From Candidatus Chloroploca sp. Khr17 (GTDB lineage: Bacteria; Chloroflexota; Chloroflexia; Chloroflexales; Chloroflexaceae), in the NCBI RefSeq assembly GCF_004138165.1, contig NZ_RYFF01000003.1, forward strand, positions 186,001 through 250,000: DNA of 64,000 bases, given 5' to 3'. Both the position numbers and the translations under genes were made by a program. Under the pieces are notes generated by a model. It did not search any database, was not told the origin of the DNA, and saw only the letters and a program-made list of their open reading frames with translations. Shown here piece after piece: positions 28,701-37,375 of this stretch (position 1 is the first letter of the stretch; each line of letters starts with the position of its first letter).

Positions 28701-29118
28701 CTCGGGACGGCCGTATCTCGCCTGGGCACGAGCGTGGGCGGAATACGACCTGGCGACCACTGCAACAAGCGACACCCTGGCAAGATTGATGCCAGCCATC
28801 GCCTGGTGGCGCGAGCATGCAAGCCCACACGATGCCGACATCCTCATCTTGCTTGCGCAGGTCGCCCTGGCGACGGGGGATCGCACCCTGGCCGAGGCAG
28901 CGCTGAACGAAGCAACAGCGCACCTGGCGAAAACCGACCTTGAGCGCTACAGCCTGCGCCTCCTCATCGTACAGTACCAGATCTCCGGCACGCTGCACGA
29001 CCGCGACGCAGCCCGGCAAGCCCTACAGCGCCAGGCCGCACGGTTCACCGACAGCGCCTTGCGGGAAGCCTTTGTGCGTGAGGTGGCCTTGAGAACACTT
29101 ATCAGGTCGGCGCATTGA
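25735..29118 (+). CDS. SARP/BTAD-AAA-TPR transcriptional regulator
   Basis: 1127 residues from ATG 25735 (MRIQLLGGCRVTWQGEPL). The N-terminal winged-helix segment (about 1-90) and bacterial transcriptional activator (BTAD) domain (about 95-235, ALYRGPFMDGFALPDAPEYE) are those of SARP regulators. A STAND-type AAA module follows with Walker A SGESGMGKSR (about 307) and Walker B LLLCFDDLPFADE. The C-terminal half (about 600-1127) is a TPR solenoid. The arrangement matches AfsR/MalT-like signal-integrating activators; target and ligand are unknown. The gene ends at the exact point where a methyltransferase remnant begins. Confidence 0.88.
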   Translation: MRIQLLGGCRVTWQGEPLVLPRRRVRALLYRLAAQLQPLPRDRLAFLFWPDAPDHMARRHMTRLLSSLRAALPTPRLVLVDEEMVALAAALVEVDCHAFVRGTAAPDLAGLAEALALYRGPFMDGFALPDAPEYELWQAATAREFHARYLGGLEVATERAVALGDLTAAIQFTQRYLAGDELAEPMHRRLIELFMAVGDRAAAWRQFELCCRVLERELGVGPLPSTRAVLQPGAQRSRLDAPPDGVSLPPTQTLSGQQSLFDTVSIVPILPSLEVPLVGRTEELGRLQVAYARFMMEQPQRGGFMLISGESGMGKSRLMRDYVARQAGLVLTGICHIDGQHMPYAVLIQMLRQTLHTPALWQTVPAHWRSELLPLLPELRQHFPDLPLPIGVATAFAQQHLYTALTEVLGTFAAQQPLLLCFDDLPFADEATLGWLRSLVTNWGATPLVVVATATTVTPRLDQLRKRLRRAGRLAEVDVGPLDITATQQLLGSLSPPPPVALVPQIHQETGGNPFFMLEIVRALQERTQPHPSPATLPLPVTVREAILARISHLSDLAREVLEAAVILDPHLDERLLATVAARSAAAIGEGLEELTTHQVLGIHTADATVARLAFAHPLLRSAVLEQLSPWRRMVLHRRAGQAFAQAYPDQPALVAPHFAKAGLGEAALSAYQQAAAQASALYAYGVALTNLEAACGLLPQIKQPTTRHLTLLRQRLALHRTLLHLEAWASDAAQVLAMAHELGESGAQLEALEAQMSLAVLQGRAAEVDVTATEALALATATGDQVAAARLHQTLGWHLADALGRSREGLTHLQTACRLAEAAEATSVLYQALCHCAFAQRAEGQCNEALASAQRALALTPYQPHCPPHPAWADALRELGEANAYLAHWEAARSYLRPLLPLYRTLDDPWAYGALLYNYGLYSSNMGQHSDAIAAMRQLVVLSERVGLPADSAYGIWHRAGLARVLIAAGEHDEADAVLRHLHPTDLTSGRPYLAWARAWAEYDLATTATSDTLARLMPAIAWWREHASPHDADILILLAQVALATGDRTLAEAALNEATAHLAKTDLERYSLRLLIVQYQISGTLHDRDAARQALQRQAARFTDSALREAFVREVALRTLIRSAH

Positions 29119-29892
29119 CGATTGATGCAGTCCATTTTGTGCCACAATCTCGCCCACGCTTGTTTTTTGTAGCGGTGAAGCATGCTGTGCAAATCCCGAG
29201 CCATCTGATGCACCCGTCACCACAACCTTCCTGGCACAATCAAGCGCTCATGAAAGCCTATGCTGATTTACCTCTTTTTTTGAAACATAATTGGACATGG
29301 TGGAATGTACCTGCGGCACCTGTTGGGCGACAATCATTGCTTGATCTGATCGATACTGAATCGACAGAGATAGAATGGCACAGCGAAGCCGAAACAATGC
29401 GCCTCTTATCCATGATGTCTCCGCAAAATCTCGCGAAAGTTCGGCAAGCTCAATTCATGCAAGACTTACAGATTGGCACGATTTACAAACGCACACGAAC
29501 CCAGGATGGAAAAAACCCAGCGCGCAGAAGTTCGCTTTGATGGGATTAGTGGCTGCCTGAGAACACCTGCCGGTGGGTCAAGCAGGCAAACACTCCTCAT
29601 TGTAGAAGGTGAACGTATTCGCTCACGCTTACTCTCGGTACGTGAGGCGGCCCGACTCATGGGTTTGCCTGACTCTTACACTTTGCCTGCTAGCTACAAT
29701 GAAGGCTATCACGTCATGGGTGACGCAGTCGTTGTTCCGGTCGTCTCCTGGCTTGAAAGGCACCTCTTACGGCCTCTTGCAGAAGTTGTGGAAGTCCAGA
29801 TTGAAGCACAAATGGATAAAAACGATGTCATCCGCAGAACGCTGTATGTTCGGGAGGGGTTCAGTTCAAAGCATCAAAGTGGACAAAGCTGA
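29115..29892 (+). pseudogene. C5 cytosine DNA methyltransferase remnant (frameshifted, 5'-deleted)
   Basis: The remnant starts at methyltransferase motif VIII (FVPQSRPRLFFVAV) and lacks motifs I-VII, including the catalytic Pro-Cys. The first frame (29115-29540) reads to YKRTRTQDGK. A shift in the A6 run at 29510-29515 moves to the second frame (used to 29892), which continues KTQRAEVRFDGISGCLRTP, then VREAARLMGLPDSYTLP (motif IX/X region) and GYHVMGDAVVVPVVSWL (motif X). Removing one A restores a continuous protein. It cannot be active. No restriction enzyme gene is adjacent. Confidence 0.85.
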
Positions 29893-29907
29893 GAAGAGCA
29901 ACCTAAG

Positions 29908-30008
29908 GCAGATGGGGACGGGCAGGGCACGGGCAAGCCGTGTCCCTACGGCGGGGCACGGCGGTGGGGGCACGGCGGTGGGGGCACGGCGGCGCCGTGC
30001 CCGTACAG
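29908..30008. repeat. GC-rich GGGGCACGGCG repeat tract
   Basis: Repeated GGGGCACGGCGGTGG units and the palindrome CACGGCGGCGCCGTG lie between the methyltransferase remnant and the next gene. The same vocabulary fills 56518-56645. No coding signal; the frame open to 29940 ahead of the next gene is an artefact of this tract. Confidence 0.65.
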
Positions 30009-30080
30009 TTGCAATTCTGTGGCATAATTCACCTAAGGCGTGTGCATTGGTGCCTGCCTGATGCTTTCTTGTCTAGCCCG

Positions 30081-31703
30081 ATGGGGTGCCGTGTGAACAA
30101 CGATCTGTTACATGTTCCTTATGCTGCTCGCCGGGTGCCGTTGATCGCGGGGAATGGCGTTGTGGCGACGAGCCATCCGCTGGCGTCGCAGGCTGGCCTT
30201 GCGATGTTGCAGGCCGGGGGGACGGCGGTTGATGCGGCGCTCGCCGCTGCGGCGTGTTTGACGGTCCTTGAGCCAACCTCGAATGGGCTTGGGGGCGATG
30301 GCTTTGCGCTGATCTGGGATGGGGCTAAACTGCACGGGATCAATGGGTCGGGGCGGGCGCCGGCTGCGTTGAGTGTGGAGGCGCTTGGGCGTGCGGGACA
30401 CGGTACGATGCCGACCTTTGGCTGGTTGCCGGTGACGGTGCCCGGGGTGGTGCAGCTCTGGGGGGATATGCATAGCCGCTTTGGGGCGCTGCCGCTGGCC
30501 CAGGTGTTGGGTCCAGCGCTTGCCTATGCCGAACAGGGCGCACCGGTGGCCGCAATGGTGAGCCATTTCTGGGCGAAGGGGGTCGCTGCGGCGCACGACC
30601 GTGTGAGCCCTGAGTTTGCCGGTTTTCTCAAGACGTTTGCCCTCGATGGTCGTGCGCCACGGGCCGGTGAGCGTTTCCGTAGCCTTGGGCACGCACGGAC
30701 GTTGCGGATGCTCGCTGAGGTTGGGCCGCGTGCCTTCTACGAGGGTGAGATCGCTGAGGCGATCGCGCGCTTCAGTCAGGCAACCGGTGGTCTGCTGACG
30801 GCAGATGATCTCGCGGCGCATCGTTCCGAGTGGGTTGAACCGCTTACGATGGAGTATGGTGGTTATACGGTGGCCGAGATTCCGCCGAATGGGCAGGGCA
30901 TCGCGGCGTTGCTGGCGCTCGGTATCCTTGATGGCGTCGATCTGGCGCGCCATCCGCGTGACTCGGCGGCGAGCTTCCATCTGCAGATCGAGGCGATGAA
31001 GCTGGCCTTTGCTGATATTTTTGCGTATGTTGGCGATCCGGCGATGGCCGAGGTGCCGGTAGCGGCGATGCTTGACCGTGAACGCCTGGCTGCACGGCGC
31101 AGCCTGATTGGTGACCAGGCCCAAGATTTTGGCCCCGGTGAATTGCCACAAGGTGGTACAGTCTATTTTTGTGCTGCCGACCGCGAAGGGCGGATGGTCA
31201 GCATGATCCAGTCAACCTATATGGGCTTTGGTTCGGGGGTGGTAGTGCCCGATTGGGGCATTGCGCTGCATAATCGTGGCTGTGGTTTTGTCACGACCCC
31301 TGGGCATCCCAATATGCTCGTGCCCGGCAAACGCCCCTTCCACACGATCATTCCCGGTTTTCTGCTGAAAGATGGGCAGGGCATCGGGCCGTTTGGCGTC
31401 ATGGGTGCCCATATGCAGCCGCAAGGCCATGCCCAGGTGATCGTCAACAGCCTCACCTATGGGATGCATCCCCAGGCAGCCCTTGATGCACCGCGCTGGC
31501 GCTGGGAACGGGATGGCAGCGTGCGCGTTGAGCTTGAGACACCCCGCCATGTTATCGAGGGGTTGATGGCCCGTGGGCATCAGGTGATCGCGGAAGCCGA
31601 AGTCGGTGGCTTTGGGCGTGGTCAGATTATCTGGCGGCGCGACTCGGGCGAGTATGTGGCCGGCACTGAAACACGCTGCGATGGGGTCGCCGTCGGTTGG
31701 TAA
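30081..31703 (+). CDS. Gamma-glutamyltransferase family protein
   Basis: About 540 residues from ATG 30081 (GTG 30093 is possible; both have poor ribosome sites). This is a Ntn-hydrolase precursor: large-subunit features GGTAVDAALAAAACLTVLEP and NGLGGDGFALI, the substrate region NGSGRAP, and the autocleavage site before the nucleophile Thr at GGTVYFCAAD (about residue 353). The small subunit follows (STYMGFGSGVVVP, then NMLVPGKRPFHTIIP). No signal peptide, so it is probably cytoplasmic, unlike periplasmic GGT. The usual Thr-Thr at the cleavage site is a single Thr here, as in some acylase-like members. The true substrate (glutathione or other gamma-glutamyl/acyl amide) is unclear. Confidence 0.88.
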   Translation: MGCRVNNDLLHVPYAARRVPLIAGNGVVATSHPLASQAGLAMLQAGGTAVDAALAAAACLTVLEPTSNGLGGDGFALIWDGAKLHGINGSGRAPAALSVEALGRAGHGTMPTFGWLPVTVPGVVQLWGDMHSRFGALPLAQVLGPALAYAEQGAPVAAMVSHFWAKGVAAAHDRVSPEFAGFLKTFALDGRAPRAGERFRSLGHARTLRMLAEVGPRAFYEGEIAEAIARFSQATGGLLTADDLAAHRSEWVEPLTMEYGGYTVAEIPPNGQGIAALLALGILDGVDLARHPRDSAASFHLQIEAMKLAFADIFAYVGDPAMAEVPVAAMLDRERLAARRSLIGDQAQDFGPGELPQGGTVYFCAADREGRMVSMIQSTYMGFGSGVVVPDWGIALHNRGCGFVTTPGHPNMLVPGKRPFHTIIPGFLLKDGQGIGPFGVMGAHMQPQGHAQVIVNSLTYGMHPQAALDAPRWRWERDGSVRVELETPRHVIEGLMARGHQVIAEAEVGGFGRGQIIWRRDSGEYVAGTETRCDGVAVGW

Positions 31704-31709
31704 GGGGCT

Positions 31710-31843
31710 GTGACGTAAGCTTGCTAATATTTTGTCACCCTGAGCGAAGCGAAGGGTCTTAGGCGTCCAGACGGCAAAGATGCTTCGCTGCGCTCAGCAT
31801 GACAAGGCGGTGAGCCTGGCAGAAAAAGTACGTTACATACTAG
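31710..31843. repeat. Palindromic element with TGTAAC-type ends
   Basis: The left end CTGTGACGTAAGCTTGCT pairs loosely (12 of 17) with the right end, which is the complement of TATGTAACGTACTTTTTCT. The interior holds a second inverted pair, GTCACCCTGAGCGAAGCGAA and TTCGCTGCGCTCAGCATGAC. The right end is almost identical to that of 22898-22988. Confidence 0.6.
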
Positions 31844-31858
31844 GACAAGGGACCACTT

Positions 31859-31933
31859 TACAGTTCGAAGGCATGCATCGCTTCCCGATGCGCTTGGCTA
31901 TTTCCTATTTGCTATCTTCTAAATCCTTGTCTA
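31859..31933. repeat. 75-bp dispersed repeat, copy 1
   Basis: Nearly identical (about 7 differences) and co-oriented with 40381-40454: both start TACAGTTC, contain GGCATGCAT and end ATCTTCTAAATCCTTGTC. Not palindromic as a whole. Copy 1 lies 32 bases before an acyl-CoA synthetase start, copy 2 just after the HPPD stop. Confidence 0.8.
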
Positions 31934-31965
31934 GTAAGTCAATGTGATCCAAGGGGGTTGTATCA

Positions 31966-33495
31966 ATGGCGCTGATTGATAATGATATACAGAAAACCTT
32001 GCTTGACCTGTTGCAACAGGGCGACGCTGAAGCTGCCGCCCTTGTTGCTCCGGAGTACCCAGGGTTGAACTATGAAGGCTTGCGCACCTCGGTGGTCGCG
32101 ATGGCGGCCCAGTTGCAGTCATTCGGGCTGGGCCGTGGTGATCGGGTCGCCATTGCGATGGGCAATGGCCCGGCGATGGTGGTCACCTTTCTCGCCACGG
32201 CTACGGCCGCCACCGCTGCGCCGCTCAACCCGAAGTATCGGCAAGAGGAGTTTGCCTTCTATTTTGAGGATACCCAGGCCAAGGCGCTCGTGGTGTTGCC
32301 GGAGACCCAGGCCGAGGCGCGGGCGGCGCTCTTGCCGGGCATGTTTGTGCTGGAAGTGGTGGCGGCCGATGACGGCACGTTTACGCTTCAGCCGGGGGGC
32401 GCTACGCCTGCGCCGCAGCCACGAGATGCGGCGTTCGCAACCCCTGATGATGTTGCGATGATCCTGCACACCAGCGGCACCACGAGTCGGCCCAAGCGCG
32501 TGCCGATCCGTCACCGCAATCTGGCGGCTTCGGCAGCCCATATTGGCGCGACCTACAACCTCAATGGCGAGGATCGGGCACTCTGCGTGATGCCCCTCTT
32601 TCACATCCACGGCATTGTCGCCTCGCTGCTGAGTACCCTGGCAACCGGGGGTACGGTGATCTGTCCGGCGGGCTTTGATGGCCTGAAATTCTGGAACTGG
32701 GTCGAGCAGTTCCGTCCGACCTGGTATTCGGCGGTGCCGACGATGCACCAGTTGCTGCTGGCGCGCGCCGAACGCAACCTCGACCTGATTCGGGCCAATC
32801 CGTTCCGCTTTATCCGTTCGAGTAGCGCACCTCTGCCACCGGTGGTGATGGAGCGCCTCGAGACCGTCTTTGGGGCACCGGTGCTCGAGAGCTATGGCAT
32901 GACCGAGGCGAGCCACCAGATGACGTCGAACCCGTTGCCACCGGCCCCGCGCAAGGCTGGCTCGGTGGGCATCGGGTTTGGCGTCGAGGTTGGGATTATG
33001 GATGAGCACGGGGCACTGTTGCCCCAGGGTGAACGCGGCGAGGTCGTGGTGCGCGGAACAAATGTGGTTGATGGGTACGAAAATAACCCCGAAGCCAATG
33101 CCACCGCGTTTGTGGAAGGATGGTTTCGCACGGGCGACCAGGGGATGCTTGATGGTGACGGCTATCTGCATCTGACAGGACGGCTGAAAGAACTGATCAA
33201 CCGTGGCGGCGAAAAGATCTCGCCACTCGAGATCGACGACGTGCTCTTGCGGCATCCTGCGGTGACCGAAGCGCTCGCGTTTGCCGTGCCCCACCCAACG
33301 CTGGGCGAGGAAGTCCATGCGGCGGTTGTGCTCAAAGAAGAGGTGAGCGAACAGACGTTACGGGACTATTGTGCCGCAACCCTGGCCGACTTCAAAGTGC
33401 CACGGCGCATCCATATGCTCGAAAGCCTGCCCCGTGGGGCGACCGGCAAACTGCAGCGGATCACGATGGCCAAGGCGCTCGGGTTGAGTCAATAG
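31966..33495 (+). CDS. AMP-forming acyl-CoA synthetase (oxalate--CoA ligase-like)
   Basis: 509 residues from ATG 31966, with AAGGGGG upstream. ANL-superfamily motifs in order: the ATP loop ILHTSGTTSRPKRVP (A3), MPLFHIHGIVASLLSTL (A4), ESYGMTEASHQMTSNPLPP (A5), WFRTGDQGMLDGDGYLHLTG (A7), GRLKELINRGGEKISPLEI (A8) and the C-terminal catalytic Lys in PRGATGKLQR (A10). The compact length and the H-Q-M-T-S-N segment resemble the Pcs60/AAE3 oxalyl-CoA synthetase group, but substrate choice is an inference. It is flanked by repeats and seems to be a single-gene unit. Confidence 0.88.
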   Translation: MALIDNDIQKTLLDLLQQGDAEAAALVAPEYPGLNYEGLRTSVVAMAAQLQSFGLGRGDRVAIAMGNGPAMVVTFLATATAATAAPLNPKYRQEEFAFYFEDTQAKALVVLPETQAEARAALLPGMFVLEVVAADDGTFTLQPGGATPAPQPRDAAFATPDDVAMILHTSGTTSRPKRVPIRHRNLAASAAHIGATYNLNGEDRALCVMPLFHIHGIVASLLSTLATGGTVICPAGFDGLKFWNWVEQFRPTWYSAVPTMHQLLLARAERNLDLIRANPFRFIRSSSAPLPPVVMERLETVFGAPVLESYGMTEASHQMTSNPLPPAPRKAGSVGIGFGVEVGIMDEHGALLPQGERGEVVVRGTNVVDGYENNPEANATAFVEGWFRTGDQGMLDGDGYLHLTGRLKELINRGGEKISPLEIDDVLLRHPAVTEALAFAVPHPTLGEEVHAAVVLKEEVSEQTLRDYCAATLADFKVPRRIHMLESLPRGATGKLQRITMAKALGLSQ

Positions 33496-33519
33496 TCGTT
33501 CAGCATCGTTTGCTGATGA

Positions 33520-33590
33520 TTTGACGCAAAGACGCAAAGGCGCAAAGAACCTTCTTCGGAAGGAGAAGCGGGCGGGCCGCCCGCGCTCCC
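33520..33590. repeat. GACGCAAAGGCGCAAAG-type repeat with GC palindrome
   Basis: A GACGCAAAGACGCAAAGGCG string is followed by a small CCTTC-TTC-GGAAGG hairpin and a GCGGGCGG-G-CCGCCCGC palindrome at 33568-33584. Similar GACGCAAAGGCGCAA strings occur at 35808 and as the two arms of 60549-60655. Confidence 0.6.
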
Positions 33591-33646
33591 GGGAAGACCG
33601 GAAGACTCTGTTGACAGATGAGTAACAAGTTATGAGAGGAAGCGTG

Positions 33647-34606
33647 ATGGCATCTATGCTCGCTGCCAAGCGACGTTGTAGCCCGTATCTCATCTTTTCC
33701 CGTGACGAATGGGCACGTCTGCGCGAGGGGGTGCCACTGCCGATCTACGCTGAAGAACTGGATACCCTAGTTAGCCTGAACGATACGGTCTCGCTCGAAG
33801 ATGTTGCCGATATCTATTTGCCCCTCGTCCGTTTGCTGCAACTCTATTATGATGCCTCGCAGCAGCTCTATCAGGTGACAAATGTCTTTCTGGGCAACCC
33901 GACGGCCAATCGGGTGCCGTATGTCATCGGCATCGCCGGGAGTGTGGCGGTGGGCAAGAGCAGTACAGCCCGTATTCTCCAGGCCTTGCTCTCACGCTAT
34001 CACGGTGATCTCAAGGTTGAATTGATCACCACCGATGGCTTTCTTTATCCAAATACGGTGCTGCAACAGCGCAAGATCATGCACCGCAAGGGCTTCCCGC
34101 AGAGCTACGACCGGCGGCGGTTACTGCAATTTATGTCAGATGTCAAATCGGGGGTGCCACGCCTTGAGGTACCGATCTATTCACACCTGGTGTACGATAT
34201 TGTGCCGGATCGGACGATGGTGATTGATCGCCCTGATATCCTGATTGTCGAAGGGTTGAACGTGCTGCAACGTGGGGGAAGGGTCGCCCAGGCTCCTCAG
34301 AATTTTGTCTCGGATTTCTTTGACTTTTCGATCTATGTTGATGCCGACGAACACCTGCTCGATCAGTGGTATATCGAACGCTTCTTGCGTCTGCGGCGGA
34401 CGGCCTTCCGCGATCCGACGTCCTATTTTCGACGCTATGCGGATCTGAGTGAAGCCGAAGCGGTTGCGACAGCGCAGCGGATTTGGCGTGAGATCAATTA
34501 TGTCAACCTTAAACAGAATATTGAGCCAACGCGTGAGCGGGCCGACTTGATCCTGGAAAAAGGGGTACGTCATACGCTGGAGCAAGTCTATCTGCGGAAG
34601 TTGTAG
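33647..34606 (+). CDS. coaA: Type I pantothenate kinase
   Basis: 319 residues from ATG 33647 (AGAGGA 6 bases upstream; the frame is open from 33632). Catalyses ATP-dependent phosphorylation of pantothenate, the first step of CoA synthesis. Walker A is [12 protein letters not shown] (about 101), followed by [28 protein letters not shown] and [13 protein letters not shown], and a C-terminal [14 protein letters not shown] region, all typical of bacterial CoaA. Length is normal. The ketopantoate reductase gene 205 bases downstream on the same strand belongs to the same pathway. Confidence 0.97.
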   Translation: MASMLAAKRRCSPYLIFSRDEWARLREGVPLPIYAEELDTLVSLNDTVSLEDVADIYLPLVRLLQLYYDASQQLYQVTNVFLGNPTANRVPYVIGIAGSVAVGKSSTARILQALLSRYHGDLKVELITTDGFLYPNTVLQQRKIMHRKGFPQSYDRRRLLQFMSDVKSGVPRLEVPIYSHLVYDIVPDRTMVIDRPDILIVEGLNVLQRGGRVAQAPQNFVSDFFDFSIYVDADEHLLDQWYIERFLRLRRTAFRDPTSYFRRYADLSEAEAVATAQRIWREINYVNLKQNIEPTRERADLILEKGVRHTLEQVYLRKL

Positions 34607-34623
34607 CACGCAGTTCTTCTTGG

Positions 34624-34647
34624 AACGAGGGCGAGGATGCCCTCGTT
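34624..34647. terminator. Hairpin after coaA
   Basis: AACGAGGGC-GAGGAT-GCCCTCGTT, a 9-bp perfect stem 18 bases after the coaA stop. AGGGCG-AGA-CGCCCT follows at once. There is no T-run, so this may be a repeat rather than a true terminator. Confidence 0.4.
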
Positions 34648-34811
34648 CGGCGTTCCAGGGCGAGACGCCCTCGCGCCCAGGGACATCGCGGAGACCCTCG
34701 TGCCCAGGGGCAGATGGAGAGTCCAACGCTCAGGGCGATTGCACGTTGGAGCTTGCTTGCGGGAAAGCGTGGTAGGATGGGGTGCCAGGTAGCGTGGAAG
34801 GAGGTTTGCGT

Positions 34812-35792
34812 ATGCGTATATGCATTGTGGGCGCGGGGGCGATTGGTGGTCTGCTGGGGGTCAAATTAGCGCTGGCGGGAGCCGAGGTGACGCTAATTGC
34901 GCGAGGGGCGCATCTGGCGGCGATCCAGCGCGATGGGTTGGCGTTGACCTATGATGATGGCAGGCGCGAGGTGGCTCACCCGGTGCTGGCGACTGATGAT
35001 ATGCGTGCGGCAGGGGCGCAAGATTATGTTATTGTTGCTGTGAAGGCCCAGAGTCTCGCGGGGTTGGTCGAACCGATGCGCGTGCTCTATGGGCCAGATA
35101 CGGCGGTCGTCTATGCGCAAAATGGCATTCCGTGGTGGTATTTTCAGCAGCACGGTGGGCCATACGAAGGCCGCCGGATCGCGACGGTTGATCCGGGGGG
35201 CGTCATCGCTGCCGCCACCGAGATCGAGCGGGTGATTGGCTGTGTCGTCTACCCTGCCGCCGAAATCACGCGCCCCGGGGTGATCCGACATATCGAGGGC
35301 AATCGCTTTACGCTTGGTGAGCCAAATGGCGAGCGGAGCGAACGGGTCATCCGCCTGTCGCGCCTGATGACCGAGGCTGGCCTCAAGGCGCCGCCGCGCC
35401 CCGATATTCGCAACGAACTCTGGTTGAAACTCTGGGGCAATCTCTCATTTAATCCGATCAGTGCGTTGACGCGGGCGACGGTTGATCGCATTATTGCCGA
35501 TCCGCTTGCCCGCACGCTCGCCGAGCGCATGATGGCCGAAGCCCAGACCGTGGCGGAAACCCTCGGCATCCGTTTCCCAGTTTCGATCGAACGGCGCATC
35601 AAGATGGCCGAAGATATCGGTGCCCACAAGACCTCGATGTTGCAGGATATCGAGGCCGGGCGGCGCACCGAGATTGATGCGCTGGTGGGGGCAGTCGCTG
35701 AACTTGGCCGCCTGACCGACACGCCGACGCCGCACATTGATGCAGTCTATGCGAATGTGAAGCTGCTTGAGCAGGTCGTCATCACCAGGTAA
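34812..35792 (+). CDS. panE: 2-dehydropantoate 2-reductase
   Basis: 326 residues from ATG 34812, set by a textbook AAGGAGG 7 bases upstream. Reduces ketopantoate to pantoate with NADPH. N-terminal Rossmann motif ICIVGAGAIGGLLGVKLA, AVKAQSLAGLVEP in the cofactor domain, and the catalytic Lys/Asn region ELWLKLWGNLSFNPISALT near residue 200. The C-terminal helical domain (HKTSMLQDIEAGRRTEIDAL) is also typical. With coaA it makes a pantothenate/CoA pair, although the 205-bp gap with hairpins suggests separate transcripts. Confidence 0.94.
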   Translation: MRICIVGAGAIGGLLGVKLALAGAEVTLIARGAHLAAIQRDGLALTYDDGRREVAHPVLATDDMRAAGAQDYVIVAVKAQSLAGLVEPMRVLYGPDTAVVYAQNGIPWWYFQQHGGPYEGRRIATVDPGGVIAAATEIERVIGCVVYPAAEITRPGVIRHIEGNRFTLGEPNGERSERVIRLSRLMTEAGLKAPPRPDIRNELWLKLWGNLSFNPISALTRATVDRIIADPLARTLAERMMAEAQTVAETLGIRFPVSIERRIKMAEDIGAHKTSMLQDIEAGRRTEIDALVGAVAELGRLTDTPTPHIDAVYANVKLLEQVVITR

Positions 35793-35867
35793 GGAGTCTG
35801 ATGATGTGACGCAAAGGCGCAACGGCGCAACGTTTTTCATGTACGTTAGAGACTAGTAAGCAACTTT

Positions 35868-37205
35868 GTGATTGTTTCACGTGAACAAAAAGGAATTCGG
35901 CGGCGGGTCTTTGACCTCGCTGTGCCGGTTATTGGCGAAAACCTGCTCCAGACTTTGATGGGTGTCGTGGATACGCTGCTGGTGGCCGGTCTCGGCGTGG
36001 CAGCGCTCGCCGGGGTCGGGGCGTCGCTGCAGGTGGTGTTTGTCCTGCTGGCCGCCATGAGCGCCCTGGCTGTTGGGGCGTCGGTGCTGGTGGCCCAGGC
36101 CGTTGGCGCAGGCAACCTGGTTGAAGCAAGCTGCATTGCCCGCCAGACGCTGATCTGGAGCGTGGTGATTGCGGTGCCACTCTCGCTGCTCGGTCTTGCC
36201 CTGAGTCCCGTGCTGATGGGATTCTTTGGGCTTGAACCAGAGGTTGCGGCGATTGGTACCGAGTATCTGATGGTCACGATGGGTGCGCTTGCGACGCTGA
36301 CGATCATGTTGCTGGCGAGTGCCGTGCTGCGTGGGGCTGGCGATGCGCAGACCCCTATGCAGATCACGGCCATGGCGAACCTGGTGAATCTCATTTTGTC
36401 CTGGGCGCTGATCTATGGGCACCTGGGGATGCCAGAGCTCGGGGCGGTGGGGAGTGCCTGGGGCACCGTGTTATCGCGAGGGATGGGGGCGATACTCCTT
36501 GTGCTGGTGCTTGTCCGAGGGCGCAACGGGGTAAAGATAGGTGGCGCAGGGAGTTGGCGTCCTGAGCGCACGGCGTTTGGGTCGGTGATGCACATTGGGC
36601 TCCCTGCGGCGCTCGAAGAGGTGCTGGTGATCACCGCGCTGGCAGCGTTGACCCCGATTGTGGCAATGCTCGGCACCATCGATCTGGCGGCGCACCGCAT
36701 CACCTTCAACATTCTCTCGCTCTCTTTTTTGCCGGGGCTCGGGTTTGGGTTGGCGGCAACCGCCCTGGTGGGGCAGGCTGTTGGAAGGGGCAGGATGGAT
36801 GAAGCACAGGCATATACCAGGGTCGCCTTGCGCTGGGCGGTGCTCTGGATGAGCGCCCTGGGCCTGATCTTCATCTTCTTTGCCGGCCCACTGATCCGGC
36901 TCTTCAACGACGATCCGGATCTTGTCGCGCACGGCACCGCAGCGATCATTGCCGTCGCCCTGGCCCAACCACTCTGGGCAGCAACCTTTGTCTATGCTGG
37001 CGCGTTACGGGGAACCGGCGACACACGTACGCCGCTGATCATCACCGGTATCATCAACTGGCTCGCCGTTGTCATCGCCTTTATTGGCGTCCTCTTCGTA
37101 CCTGCGCTCTGGATTGTCTGGGGGGCCTTTTTAATCAGCGGGCCAATCGAAACCTACTTGCTGTGGCGGGCGTGGCGCAGCGTGGTGAGGGCATGGGAAG
37201 CCTGA
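35868..37205 (+). CDS. MATE family multidrug/metabolite exporter
   Basis: 445 residues from GTG 35868. Twelve hydrophobic helices in two homologous halves; N-terminal half begins RVFDLAVPVIGENLLQTLMG with DTLLVAGLGVAALAGVG, second half repeats the pattern (HIGLPAALEEVLVITALAAL). GTGDTRTP, a C-terminal MATE signature, is at about 393. Family members exchange cations for organic cations or drugs; substrate unknown. The upstream gap (35793-35867) contains a GACGCAAAGGCGCAACGGCG string. Confidence 0.9.
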   Translation: MIVSREQKGIRRRVFDLAVPVIGENLLQTLMGVVDTLLVAGLGVAALAGVGASLQVVFVLLAAMSALAVGASVLVAQAVGAGNLVEASCIARQTLIWSVVIAVPLSLLGLALSPVLMGFFGLEPEVAAIGTEYLMVTMGALATLTIMLLASAVLRGAGDAQTPMQITAMANLVNLILSWALIYGHLGMPELGAVGSAWGTVLSRGMGAILLVLVLVRGRNGVKIGGAGSWRPERTAFGSVMHIGLPAALEEVLVITALAALTPIVAMLGTIDLAAHRITFNILSLSFLPGLGFGLAATALVGQAVGRGRMDEAQAYTRVALRWAVLWMSALGLIFIFFAGPLIRLFNDDPDLVAHGTAAIIAVALAQPLWAATFVYAGALRGTGDTRTPLIITGIINWLAVVIAFIGVLFVPALWIVWGAFLISGPIETYLLWRAWRSVVRAWEA

Positions 37206-37314
37206 GAGGCTGTCTGAAACGTCGACGGGTTACTCCGGAGTGCCGGCTTTAGCCGGCTAAAGCCGGCACTCCACGTGGTGGCGAACGATGCTGACACCCT
37301 TTTCAGACAGCCTC
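37206..37314. repeat. Palindromic element 1 with GAGGCTGTCTGAAA ends and 36-bp core
   Basis: Perfect 14-bp terminal inverted repeats (37206-37219 and 37301-37314) surround a 36-bp palindrome (37237-37272) built on AGTGCCGGCTTTAGCC and its complement. The identical 36-bp core recurs at 50672-50707 between different ends. Confidence 0.85.
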
Positions 37315-37329
37315 ACAGGGTAACTCTGG

Positions 37330-37335
37330 TATAAT
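37330..37335 (+). promoter_or_regulatory. -10 box upstream of ECF sigma/anti-sigma genes
   Basis: A consensus TATAAT lies 40 bases before the ATG at 37376. No good -35 is visible at normal spacing; the place where it should be is at the end of the palindromic element. Confidence 0.5.
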
Positions 37336-37375
37336 ACGGGCCGGAAATGCGCCCGCGAGCAGTCGATCTGGTGTT

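Noticed and set aside
29940-30080. N-terminal extension of the gamma-glutamyltransferase gene
   Set aside because: The extension runs through a GGGGCACGGCG repeat; family alignment begins after 30081.
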